Source: Eubacteriales bacterium (GTDB lineage Bacteria > Bacillota > Clostridia > Oscillospirales > Oscillospiraceae). Taken from it: a stretch of DNA of 64,000 nucleotides. Every line of letters starts with the position of its first letter. Position 1 is the first letter of the stretch. The stretch is from assembly GCA_030531505.1 (NCBI GenBank), contig JAUNNH010000005.1, forward strand, positions 1-64,000, in the 5' to 3' direction. The notes under the pieces are model-generated. The model was not told the DNA's origin, did not search any database, and saw nothing but the letters and a program-made list of their open reading frames with translations. Positions 18,561-28,074 of this stretch are shown one piece after another. The translations under genes and the position numbers were made by a program.

Positions 18561-19504
18561 ACGAAGCACTGGTTTCTGTCGTTATACCGGTCTACAAGGT
18601 CGAGGCCTATCTGGACCGCTGCGTGGAGAGCGTCGTCCGGCAGAGCTATGAGAAGCTCGAGATCATCCTGGTGGATGACGGCTCGCCCGACCGCTGCGGC
18701 GCCATGTGCGACGCCTGGGCGGAAAAGGACGCGCGCATCCGCGTGCTCCACCAGAAAAACGCCGGACTCGGCGCAGCCCGCAACCGCGGCACGGAAATCG
18801 CCTCCGGCGAATTCGTGACCTTCGTCGATTCCGACGACTATCTGGCTCCCGACGCGATCGAGCTGCTGCTGCGCATCCGGCGCGAGCAGAAAGCCGACAT
18901 TGCCTGCGGCGACTGCTGCAGCGTCGGCCGGGAGGAGAAGGCTGTCTTCGACCGCGAAGGCGAATATAGCGTGCGCGTCTTCACCGGCAGGGAGGCCTGC
19001 ATGACCCTGCAGGGCTGGGAGCTCTATATGCCGATGGTCACGGCCTGGGGCAAGCTCTTCCCCCGCGCCTGGATCCTGGACGATCCCTTCACCGAGGGGC
19101 GGCTGCATGAGGACGAGTCCACCACCTTCAAGCTCTTCTACCGCGCCCGGCGCGTCGCACTCACCACGCGCGCCGTCTACGCCTATTTCCAGAACCCCGA
19201 CAGCATCATGCACACCCGCACCGAGCGCTCGCAGCGCGATACGCTCCTGGCCTACTGCGAGCAGATCCGCTTCTTCGAGGCCAACGGCGAGGAGGCGCTC
19301 GCCCGCGCCGCACGGGACAAGCTCCTGAACGTGGCGGTGGACTTCGCCGACCGCGGGGAGGAGGTCTTCGGCGCCTTCCTGCGCAGCGAGGCCTGGCAGT
19401 ACCGCAATCCGAAGACCCGCCCCAAGACCCTCGTGCGCTATTTCGGCTACCGCCTGACCGGGCGTGATTTGAACAAGCTCTATCATAAGCTCATCAAAAA
19501 ATAA
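18557..19504 (+). CDS. Glycosyltransferase family 2
   Basis: A 315-residue GT-A fold enzyme that should add a sugar from a nucleotide donor to a growing surface glycan. The N-terminal VSVVIPVYKVEAYLDRC, the VDDGSPDRCG motif, NAGLGAARNRG and the DXD-type metal site TFVDSDDYL are all present in the first 100 residues. No membrane span is seen. The start overlaps the ATPase stop by four bases and the flippase gene follows after 13 bases. Confidence 0.93.
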   Translation: MNEALVSVVIPVYKVEAYLDRCVESVVRQSYEKLEIILVDDGSPDRCGAMCDAWAEKDARIRVLHQKNAGLGAARNRGTEIASGEFVTFVDSDDYLAPDAIELLLRIRREQKADIACGDCCSVGREEKAVFDREGEYSVRVFTGREACMTLQGWELYMPMVTAWGKLFPRAWILDDPFTEGRLHEDESTTFKLFYRARRVALTTRAVYAYFQNPDSIMHTRTERSQRDTLLAYCEQIRFFEANGEEALARAARDKLLNVAVDFADRGEEVFGAFLRSEAWQYRNPKTRPKTLVRYFGYRLTGRDLNKLYHKLIKK

Positions 19505-19517
19505 AGAGGAATCCGCT

Positions 19518-21086
19518 GTGGCAAAAACGCAAACCGGGGATTTCAGCAGCAGGGCGCTGGCAAAGAACGTTGTCTTCAGCGTCGTCACCTTTGCGCTGAA
19601 TTTCTTTATCAGCTTCTATATCACCCCGCGCATCACGAACCAGTTCGGCAGCGATACCTACGGCTACATGAAGCTCTCGAACGATTTTGCGAGCTACGCC
19701 TCGCTCTTTTCGATCGCGCTCAACTCCATGGCCAGCCGCTTTATCATGCTCGAGCGCTCGCGCGGGAATACGGAGAAGGCCCGGCAGTACTTCTCCTCGG
19801 TCGGCGTGGCCAACACGATCCTCGCGGCCATCTTCGTCGTTCCGGCGCTGCTGTGCGTGCGCTATCTCGACTCGCTTTTTGAGATCGCTCCGGCGCTTGT
19901 GTGGGAGGTCAAGCTCACCTACGCCCTGACCTTCACGAACTTCATCCTCCAGCTCTTTTTCTCCATCTACTCCAACTGCTACTACATCACCAACACGCTC
20001 TACCTCTCTTCTTTGCGCACCTCGCAGGCGAGCATCCTCAACGCCGTCACGGTGCTGAGCCTGTTCTTCTTTTTCCAGCCGCGGCTGAGCTACGTGGTCT
20101 GCGGAACCCTTGCTGCGACGGTCTTCACCGTCTGTGCCAACATCCACTACACCCGCAAGCTCACGCCGGACCTGCGCTTCCGCTTTGCCGACTTCTCGCT
20201 GCGCAGCGTCTGGACCATCCTCTCCTCCGGCATCTGGAACAGCATCACCCAGCTCTCAAACCTGCTGACCAATCAACTCGACCTGCTCATTACCAACCTC
20301 TTTATCGGCGCGGCCACCATGGGCCACCTCTCCGTGGCCAAGACCGTGCCGAATGTCATCATCAACTTCAACGCCACCATCGCCAACGTCTTCTCCCCCA
20401 ACCTCATGCGTCTCTACGCCGAGGGCGATCGCGAGGGCATGAAGAAGGCCGCGAAGAGCGCGATGCGCTTCATGTGCCTCTTCGTCTCGCTCCCGAACGC
20501 GATTCTGGTCACGATGGGCACACAGCTCTATTCCCTCTGGGTCCCCAGTGAGCCCGCGCAGCTGCTGAACGTGTTTGCGATCCTGACCATCCTCAACTCC
20601 TGCATCACCGGCCCTCTGCAGCCGCTCTATCAGATCTTCACGATCACCAACAAGGTGCGGGAGAATTCCCTCGTCATGATCTGCTACGGCTTTCTCTATC
20701 TCGGCGTGGTCTACCTCCTGCTGAAGACGACGGACCTCGGCGTCTACGCCATCCTCGGTACAAACCTCGTCGGATCGCTCCTGGTGGCAAGCTTCTACCA
20801 CCTTCCCTACGCTGCCAAGCACATCGGCCTGCCGCGCTGGGAGTTCTTCCCGGAGATCGGGAAAAGCATCCTCTCCTTCGTGGTGGTGAGTGCGATCGGC
20901 TTCGGCGTGCGCAGCCTGCTGGATCCCTCCGGCTCCTGGCTTCGCTGGTTTGCCGGTGCGGCGCTCACGGCGATGCTCGGCTTTATCTGCAATCTTTTCC
21001 TGATCCTGCACCGCGAGGAGCGGCAATTCCTGCTTGAGAAGGCCGGCGGCAAACTTCGCCGTCTGCTGGGGAGGGGCGAGGCATGA
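19518..21086 (+). CDS. Polysaccharide flippase, MOP superfamily (Wzx-like)
   Basis: A 522-residue protein with about 14 membrane spans, starting at GTG 19518 with AAAGAGG before it. Early residues (NVVFSVVTFALNFFISFYIT) and the pattern TNQFGSDTYGYMKLSNDF are typical of lipid-linked oligosaccharide exporters. It would move the undecaprenyl-linked repeat unit made by the neighbouring transferases to the outer face. It overlaps the next gene by four bases (ATGA). Confidence 0.9.
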   Translation: MAKTQTGDFSSRALAKNVVFSVVTFALNFFISFYITPRITNQFGSDTYGYMKLSNDFASYASLFSIALNSMASRFIMLERSRGNTEKARQYFSSVGVANTILAAIFVVPALLCVRYLDSLFEIAPALVWEVKLTYALTFTNFILQLFFSIYSNCYYITNTLYLSSLRTSQASILNAVTVLSLFFFFQPRLSYVVCGTLAATVFTVCANIHYTRKLTPDLRFRFADFSLRSVWTILSSGIWNSITQLSNLLTNQLDLLITNLFIGAATMGHLSVAKTVPNVIINFNATIANVFSPNLMRLYAEGDREGMKKAAKSAMRFMCLFVSLPNAILVTMGTQLYSLWVPSEPAQLLNVFAILTILNSCITGPLQPLYQIFTITNKVRENSLVMICYGFLYLGVVYLLLKTTDLGVYAILGTNLVGSLLVASFYHLPYAAKHIGLPRWEFFPEIGKSILSFVVVSAIGFGVRSLLDPSGSWLRWFAGAALTAMLGFICNLFLILHREERQFLLEKAGGKLRRLLGRGEA

Positions 21087-22198
21087 AAAAACAGATCCTA
21101 CTGCTGAACGACCGTCTTGCCGGCGGAGGCGCCGAGCAGGTTCTCCAGCGCATCGCAGCCGATCTGGCCGCCCAGGGCGCCGCGCTGACCATATGGGCGC
21201 CGGAGGGCACAGAGGACGAGCTTCGATGCCTCTACCCCGCCGGGACACGTTTTCGCCGGCTGCCCTTCTGGGAGGGCGAGAGCGCGCGCTTCAGCCCGCG
21301 CTGGTTCCGGCAGCGCGTCTGCCGCATCCTCTTTGAGGGATTACTGCTGCGCCTCAGGCGCTGGGACCGCGTCGTCGCCATGAAGGAGGGCCCCTGCATG
21401 CGCCTCGCCGCCAAACTGCGCGCGGAAAAGAAGCTCGCCTGGGTCCACACCGACTATGCCACCTTACGCTGGACACATTGGCATTTCCCCAGCGATGAGG
21501 CCGAGCGCGCCTGTATGGCCGCCTTCGACTCCATCGTCTGCGTATCCGAGACCGTGCGCCGCGGTGTGATCGAGACGATCGGCGATCCCGGGAACCTGCG
21601 GGTCCTTTACGATCCGATCGACGTCGCCGCCATCGAGGAGAAGACCCGGTGCCCGGCGGAGGACGCCGTGCGGCCGGCGGACGGCCCGCTGCTCGTCGCG
21701 GTCGGACGGCTCGCCGAAGGCAAGCGCTTCGATCTGCTGCTGGACGTGTGCCGGGAGCTCGCGCGCGATCATCGCTTTACCCTGCGCATCGTCGGCGGCG
21801 GCGAGTGCGAGGAGGCGCTGCGCGCCCAGCTGCGGGAATACGCCCTGCCCCAGTTCAAGCTGCTCGGGCAGCGCGACAATCCCTACCCCTACATCGCACA
21901 AGCCGACTGGCTCGTTTCGGCCTCCAAGAGCGAGAGCTACGGGCTGACCGTGCAGGAGGCACTGATCCTCGGTGTGCCGGTCGTGGGCTGCGCCTGCGGC
22001 GGCGTGGCCGAGAGCCTCGACGAGCGCTTTGGTATTCTCTGCGGTCTTGAGCGTGAAGAGCTGCTCGCGGCACTGCGGCGCGTGCTGACAGAGCACGGAC
22101 TGCGGGAGCGCTGTGCGCGGAACATCGCGGCGCATTACGACCGGAAAGCCCTTGGAGAACCGCGCCTCGCGGCGATCCGCGACGCGATTCTCGGCTGA
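21083..22198 (+). CDS. Glycosyltransferase family 4
   Basis: A 371-residue GT-B fold enzyme. The N-terminal donor-side loop is LLNDRLAGGGAEQVLQRIA, the central part has PDG-like VAVGRLAEGKRFDLLLD, and the nucleotide-sugar motif is SASKSESYGLTVQEALILG with the usual glutamate pair. It should act on the same surface glycan as the GT2 enzyme. It is the last gene of the operon and is followed by a terminator 12 bases on. Confidence 0.93.
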   Translation: MKKQILLLNDRLAGGGAEQVLQRIAADLAAQGAALTIWAPEGTEDELRCLYPAGTRFRRLPFWEGESARFSPRWFRQRVCRILFEGLLLRLRRWDRVVAMKEGPCMRLAAKLRAEKKLAWVHTDYATLRWTHWHFPSDEAERACMAAFDSIVCVSETVRRGVIETIGDPGNLRVLYDPIDVAAIEEKTRCPAEDAVRPADGPLLVAVGRLAEGKRFDLLLDVCRELARDHRFTLRIVGGGECEEALRAQLREYALPQFKLLGQRDNPYPYIAQADWLVSASKSESYGLTVQEALILGVPVVGCACGGVAESLDERFGILCGLEREELLAALRRVLTEHGLRERCARNIAAHYDRKALGEPRLAAIRDAILG

Positions 22199-22210
22199 CG
22201 GAAGCTTAAG

Positions 22211-22246
22211 AGCACGGCATTCCAAAACGGAGTGCCGTGCTTTTTT
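22211..22246 (+). terminator. Terminator of the polysaccharide operon
   Basis: AGCACGGCATTCC, loop AAAAC, GGAGTGCCGTGCT, then five further T. A 13-bp stem with one G-T pair. Confidence 0.92.
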
Positions 22247-22248
22247 GC

Positions 22249-22277
22249 TGGACAAAACGACTTTGCTGTGGCATAAT
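22249..22277 (+). promoter_or_regulatory. Promoter of the DUF4317 gene
   Basis: TGGACA (22249-22254), a 17-base spacer and CATAAT (22272-22277), just after the terminator and 36 bases before the start codon. Confidence 0.7.
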
Positions 22278-22312
22278 ACGCACGCATTTCATTGAAAAGG
22301 AAGAAACACCGC

Positions 22313-23437
22313 ATGAATCAAAAGGAACTGCGCGAGATCCGCCGCCGCTTCCAGCCGGAGCGCAGCGGCATTACGCACATCTATGGATGTTATGTTAACT
22401 CAAATCGGGAGATCATCTCCGAGATCGACGAGTCGCTCGGCCTGCTGAGCAAGGAAGAGGGCGAGAAGTACCTCTCGCTCCTCAAGAAGGCGCTCTCCGG
22501 AGCGCTCGGCAAGAACCTGCTCGACATCTCCTTTGCCACCAAACAGGTGATGGACAGCGAGGAGCACCGCCTGCTCTCCGCCCTGCGCAAGAGCGAGCTG
22601 CAGGACACGGAGCTCCGGCAGAGCTTCTACCGCTGCATCATCGACTCGCTCGACATGGACGAGAGCAACTACGTGATCCTGCTCGCTTTTGACGCCTACG
22701 ACGTGCCGCACTACGGCAAGGACGGGAATCTCGAGGACAGCGGCGAGGTGTACAAGTACCTGCTCTGCAGCATCTGCCCGGTCAAGAGCGGTAAGCTCGA
22801 GCTCGGCTATGTCCCGGAGGAAAAGCGCTTCCACTCGAACCTGCAGGGCCAGATCGTGGCCGCGCCGGCGCTGGGCTTCCTCTTCCCCACCTTTGACGAG
22901 CGCAGCACCAATCTCTATAACGCGCTGCTCTACACCCGCAGTACCGAGGACGACCACCAAAGCTTCATCGACGCGGTCTTCCGCACGCAGGTGCCGATGC
23001 CGGCCAAGCGCCAGCGGGAGGCCTTCGGCCAGGTGCTGGAGACCTCGCTCGAGCAGGCGGGCAGCTTCCAGGTGCTCCAGTCCGTGCACGAGCAGCTCAG
23101 CGAGCGCATCGCCCTGCACAGGGAGAGCAAGGACCCCGAGCCGCTGCTGCTCTCGGTGGACGAACTCGGCGAGATTCTCGAGAAGAGCGGTGGGGATGAG
23201 AAGGCGGTCGCGCGCTTTCGGAAAAACTGCGAGGAGGAATTCGGCCCCGATGCGCAGCTCGCACCGGCCAACCTCTCCGACGCCAGACGCATGAGCATTG
23301 AGAGCAGCGAGATCAAGATCAGCCTTGACCCGAAGCTGAGCTATCTGATCGAGACGCGGGAAATCGATGGACGGAAGTACATCCTGCTCCCCGCCGACGG
23401 CGGCGTCGAGCTCAACGGCGTCCCGGTCTCGCTGTGA
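22313..23437 (+). CDS. DUF4317 domain-containing protein
   Basis: A soluble 374-residue protein of a family of unknown function found mainly in Clostridia. The typical opening NQKELREIRRRFQPERSGIT and the cysteine-containing IYGCYVNSNREIISEIDESLG are present. The segment HLD..DDPHYGKDGN-like region in this protein reads YDVPHYGKDGNLEDSGEVYKY. The ATG at 22313 follows AAGGAAG; seven more codons are open upstream from a TTG but fit worse. It is transcribed alone from its own promoter. Confidence 0.88.
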   Translation: MNQKELREIRRRFQPERSGITHIYGCYVNSNREIISEIDESLGLLSKEEGEKYLSLLKKALSGALGKNLLDISFATKQVMDSEEHRLLSALRKSELQDTELRQSFYRCIIDSLDMDESNYVILLAFDAYDVPHYGKDGNLEDSGEVYKYLLCSICPVKSGKLELGYVPEEKRFHSNLQGQIVAAPALGFLFPTFDERSTNLYNALLYTRSTEDDHQSFIDAVFRTQVPMPAKRQREAFGQVLETSLEQAGSFQVLQSVHEQLSERIALHRESKDPEPLLLSVDELGEILEKSGGDEKAVARFRKNCEEEFGPDAQLAPANLSDARRMSIESSEIKISLDPKLSYLIETREIDGRKYILLPADGGVELNGVPVSL

Positions 23438-23520
23438 CAGGCGGCCGGAAAGAAAAGCTTTCCTTTTCGTGATCCATATGGTATCCTGTTTGAGAAATCG
23501 AGAGAAAAAGAGGAGAATAT

Positions 23521-24417
23521 ATGAGCAAGCTGCGCACCTTCAAGAAAGAAAAATGGGGCGACCGGCCCGACGGTCGCTGGATCAAGGGCACGGGCCTGCA
23601 GACTATCATGGCCAACGTCATGCCCAACCGCACCGATGCCGAGGTCTGCTGCCGCGACAAGATCGACGCGACTGAGCTGGTAAAGTTCCTCGAAAAGCGC
23701 AACGCCGAGCACCCGGACTACAAGACCACGGTCTTCCACTGCGCGCTGCTGGTCATCGCCCGCATCATCAAGGAGCGGCCTTACCTGAACCGCTTCATCC
23801 AGGGGCGGCGGATGTACGAGCGGCATGAGATCAGCCTGAGCTTCGTGGCCAAGCGCCGTTTTGCGGACGGGGCCGAGGAGGCGCTGCTGGTCGTTGTGCC
23901 GAAGGAGGACGACACCATTGACTCCTTCAGCCGCTATATCGTCGGTGATGTGAAGGAGACCCGCAAGAGCGAGCACTCCACCGGCGGCGTGGACGCGATC
24001 ATGGATACGCTCGCGAAGCTCCCGCGGCCGCTGCTGATGTTTGTCGTGAAGCTGATCCGCATCCTCGACTTCTGGGGCAAGCTCCCGCACGACATCTGGG
24101 AGACCGATCCGAACTACACCACTGTGCTCGCCGCGAACCTTGGCAGCATCCAGTGCCCCTCGGTGTACCACCACCTCAACAACTACGGCACCAACAGCAT
24201 CATGATCACCATCGGCACCCTCCACAAAGAGGAACTGCTCATGGAGGACGGACACCGCGAGCTGCGCGATGTGATCGACATCAGCGCCACGCTCGACGAG
24301 CGCATTGCCGACGGCTTCTATTTTGCCCGCAGTCTCAAGCTCGTCAAGCATGTCTTCGCCCACCCCGAGCTGCTGGATCGGCCCCTGGGCGAGCCGAGCG
24401 GCTTCGAGTACAAATAA
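23521..24417 (+). CDS. 2-oxoacid dehydrogenase E2-like acyltransferase domain protein
   Basis: A 298-residue protein with the chloramphenicol acetyltransferase-like fold of E2 catalytic domains. It has no lipoyl or peripheral-subunit-binding domains. Segments VFHCALLVIARIIKERPYLNRF and LAANLGSIQCPSVYHHLNNYG fit the fold. In place of the catalytic DHRxxDG motif it has DERIADG, so the essential histidine is glutamate while aspartate and glycine remain. It is therefore unlikely to be a normal transacylase. GAGGAG precedes the ATG. It is a single gene with a bidirectional terminator after it. Confidence 0.8.
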   Translation: MSKLRTFKKEKWGDRPDGRWIKGTGLQTIMANVMPNRTDAEVCCRDKIDATELVKFLEKRNAEHPDYKTTVFHCALLVIARIIKERPYLNRFIQGRRMYERHEISLSFVAKRRFADGAEEALLVVVPKEDDTIDSFSRYIVGDVKETRKSEHSTGGVDAIMDTLAKLPRPLLMFVVKLIRILDFWGKLPHDIWETDPNYTTVLAANLGSIQCPSVYHHLNNYGTNSIMITIGTLHKEELLMEDGHRELRDVIDISATLDERIADGFYFARSLKLVKHVFAHPELLDRPLGEPSGFEYK

Positions 24418-24421
24418 AACC

Positions 24422-24471
24422 ACATAGGAAAGCCCCGGAAAAGCGAATGCTTTTCCGGGGCTTTCCTATGT
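24422..24471. terminator. Bidirectional terminator
   Basis: A perfect 23-bp stem (ACATAGGAAAGCCCCGGAAA and three more bases) around GAAT, between converging genes. Confidence 0.92.
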
Positions 24472-24477
24472 TCATCC

Positions 24478-24870
24478 TTATTTCCCTTCGAGCGGGGTAT
24501 CGCAGTACTCACAGCGAGCGACGCCGCCCTTGCGGATCTTCGCGACTGCACCGCAGCCGGGACACTCCACCGCGACGTAGGCGACAGCCTCGCGCTTCTC
24601 CTGCTCGGCGCGGCTCTGCGCCCGTTCCTCCTGTGTGCGGCGGTACTGCCTTTCCTCCTCATTCTGCGCCTCGGCGCGCTTTTTTTCGCGCCTGGCCGAA
24701 CGGATCAGCAGCGCGCCGACGGCGGCGAGCAGGAAACATACGGCGACAAGGCCCGGCTCATCCGTTACATCGTCCATCAGCGCATATACGCCGACTCCAC
24801 CGAACACGATCACGAACACCCAGCCGATCACACTCTTCAAAAGCCGGAAAAAGCCGGTCACGAGCTTCAT
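24478..24870 (-). CDS. Small membrane protein with C-terminal zinc ribbon
   Basis: A 130-residue protein with two membrane spans (about residues 14-31 and 40-57), a charged coiled-coil stretch (EKKRAEAQNEEERQYRRTQE) and a C-terminal zinc ribbon with CPGC and CEYC pairs. All charged and cysteine parts should be cytoplasmic. GGAGGTGAGCC precedes the ATG. It lies downstream of eno on the same strand, separated by a terminator. No function is known. Confidence 0.75.
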   Translation of the reverse strand: MKLVTGFFRLLKSVIGWVFVIVFGGVGVYALMDDVTDEPGLVAVCFLLAAVGALLIRSARREKKRAEAQNEEERQYRRTQEERAQSRAEQEKREAVAYVAVECPGCGAVAKIRKGGVARCEYCDTPLEGK

Positions 24871-24897
24871 GGCTCACCTCCGAAAGAGAAAAGAATT

Positions 24898-24921
24898 CCC
24901 GCGGCAGTTGCCTGCCGCGGG
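24898..24921 (-). terminator. Terminator of eno
   Basis: CCCGCGGCAG and CTGCCGCGGG form a perfect 10-bp stem around a 4-base loop, followed on the minus strand by AATTCTTTTC. Confidence 0.82.
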
Positions 24922-24937
24922 ATGTGTGTTTCGGATC

Positions 24938-26242
<1,305 letters not shown>

Positions 26243-26409
26243 TCACAAAGGTTGTTTGTATTATACCCTATGTTGCGCTAAAAAGGAAGAGATACTTGCC
26301 GGATCTTGGGAATTTTTTTATTTTTTGTGCAATCTGTCCTTTTTTTAACAGCTTTTGGCCCCGGCACAACCGTTCCCTCCCGTCACTTTCACTTCTCCCC
26401 CTCCCTCTC

Positions 26410-26438
26410 TTGCAAACTCGGCCGGCGCGTGCTATGCT
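26410..26438 (+). promoter_or_regulatory. Promoter of the GT-C-like gene
   Basis: TTGCAA (26410-26415), a 17-base spacer and TATGCT (26433-26438), 30 bases before the ATG at 26469. Confidence 0.7.
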
Positions 26439-26468
26439 GAAAGGCAGAAAAAGAAAGGGGATCCGGGC

Positions 26469-28025
26469 ATGACCGACCGCCGCGAAAAGTGCATATCCTG
26501 GCTTGCCGGCGGCATGCTGCTCGGCTTTCTCGCCGTCTTCGCGGTGTTTAATTTCCGGTATCTCCCGGTCTTCTGCGACGGGGATGTCTATACGGATATG
26601 GCCCTCGCCCGGGAGATGTGGCTGCAGAAAACGCTCTTCCCTTCCAACTGGATTTTCGGCAACCAGTACTATGTGATCGCGACGCCTGTGCCCGCCGCGC
26701 TCTTCTATGGTTTGACAGGGAGCATGACGCGCGCGATGGCTCTCGCCACGACGCTCATGGGCCTGCTGCTCCTGCTGAGCTTTGACTGGATGCTGCGTCC
26801 CTTCCTGCCCCGCCGCTCGCAGCGGCTCTGCGCAATGCTGGCCTTTACCGCCGCCCCTATGGGTACCGAGCTGCTGCTTGAGCCGGAGGGACAGCTTTTC
26901 TTTGTCTTCGCGAGCTACTACGCCTGCTATCTCATCACGCTCTTCCTCGTTTTCGGTGACTACGTGCGCGCACTCGAGAAGCCGGATGCCCCGCGTCCGG
27001 GGGCGCTGCTCCTTGCACTGGCTCTGAGCTTTACCTGCGGGATGCAGAGCCTCCGGCAGACGGCCGTGATGATTCTGCCGCTGCTCGCGCTTGAGCTGCT
27101 CGCCCTTCTCACCCGCCTCGTACGGCGGGATAGGGTCCTTCCTCCCGAACGCCGCCGTGCGCTGCGCCGCGTGCTCGGCTATACCGCGGCGAACCTCCTC
27201 GGCCTTCTCCTCATGCGCCTGCTGCGCATTCCACAGCAGAGCATCTACGAGGCGCCCGAGGGCGGCCTCGCCGGGCGGCTGCATCCGGTCTGGACGGCCC
27301 TGCGCGGGATCAGCGGGCTCGACGCCGCGCTTTTCGGCCGCGCGCCGCTCTTCTTTATCCCCCTCTTCCTCGCGGGGCTGGGATGCCTGCTCGCCGCCGC
27401 TGTGCTGGTCCTGCGCCGCCTGCGCAGCCCCGGCGCGCTCGAACGGCTGTGGCTCCTCTGCCTCATCGGCCTGGGCGGCTCGATGCTTGCGGGGCTGGTG
27501 CTGCCGCTCAAAATGCGGGAGATCTATCTCTTTCTCTGGTATCCGCTGCTTGCGCTCTCCGCCGCGCTCCTGCTCACGCGGCTGGTGAAGGGCCGCCTCG
27601 CGCTCTCCCTCCTGCTCGCCGCGCTCTGTCTCGGGAATCTGTATTTCAGCTATGGGAGCAGTCTGCACTATGCCTCTGAAAAAGACGTCGGCCCGCAGCA
27701 GGCTTTCGTACAGGATGCCGAGGAGGCCGGGATCCGTTATGTCTATGGCGATTGGTTCAGTCTGCCTTACTATGCCGTTTGGGCTGACGATGCCTTCCGC
27801 TGCGGTTTCTGGGACGAGGCGGTCTTCGATACGGTGAATTACCTGAATCTCCTTGACATCTACGGCGAAGAGGAGAATGCGGAAGGGCTCTATTTCTTCA
27901 CCGAGTGGTTCGAGCCCTCCTTCCTCGAGGTCGCCGAGAAGAAGGGTGCGGCAGTCGAGCTCTTCGGGGTCTACGATCGCTGCCGCGCCTATCGCTCCGA
28001 CCGCCCGCTCATGCGCGTCCCCTGA
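26469..28025 (+). CDS. Polytopic membrane protein, GT-C glycosyltransferase-like
   Basis: A 518-residue protein with about 11-12 membrane spans. After the first span comes FCDGDVYTDMALAREMW, with acidic residues in the first outer loop where GT-C lipid-sugar-dependent transferases keep their catalytic aspartate. The C-terminal 110 residues are soluble and end with YDRCRAYRSDRPLMR. AAGGGG precedes the ATG at 26469; the frame opens earlier but that stretch is low-complexity non-coding sequence. It is a single gene between its own promoter and a terminator. The transferase role is inferred from architecture only. Confidence 0.65.
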   Translation: MTDRREKCISWLAGGMLLGFLAVFAVFNFRYLPVFCDGDVYTDMALAREMWLQKTLFPSNWIFGNQYYVIATPVPAALFYGLTGSMTRAMALATTLMGLLLLLSFDWMLRPFLPRRSQRLCAMLAFTAAPMGTELLLEPEGQLFFVFASYYACYLITLFLVFGDYVRALEKPDAPRPGALLLALALSFTCGMQSLRQTAVMILPLLALELLALLTRLVRRDRVLPPERRRALRRVLGYTAANLLGLLLMRLLRIPQQSIYEAPEGGLAGRLHPVWTALRGISGLDAALFGRAPLFFIPLFLAGLGCLLAAAVLVLRRLRSPGALERLWLLCLIGLGGSMLAGLVLPLKMREIYLFLWYPLLALSAALLLTRLVKGRLALSLLLAALCLGNLYFSYGSSLHYASEKDVGPQQAFVQDAEEAGIRYVYGDWFSLPYYAVWADDAFRCGFWDEAVFDTVNYLNLLDIYGEEENAEGLYFFTEWFEPSFLEVAEKKGAAVELFGVYDRCRAYRSDRPLMRVP

Positions 28026-28029
28026 GCGG

Positions 28030-28074
28030 ACCGGAAAAGGCCCACGGCTCTTTGAGCCGTGGGCCTTTTCCGGT
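28030..28074. terminator. Bidirectional terminator
   Basis: A 21-bp perfect stem (ACCGGAAAAGGCCCACGGCT and one more base) around TTT. Its right end touches the pmbA stop codon. Confidence 0.9.
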
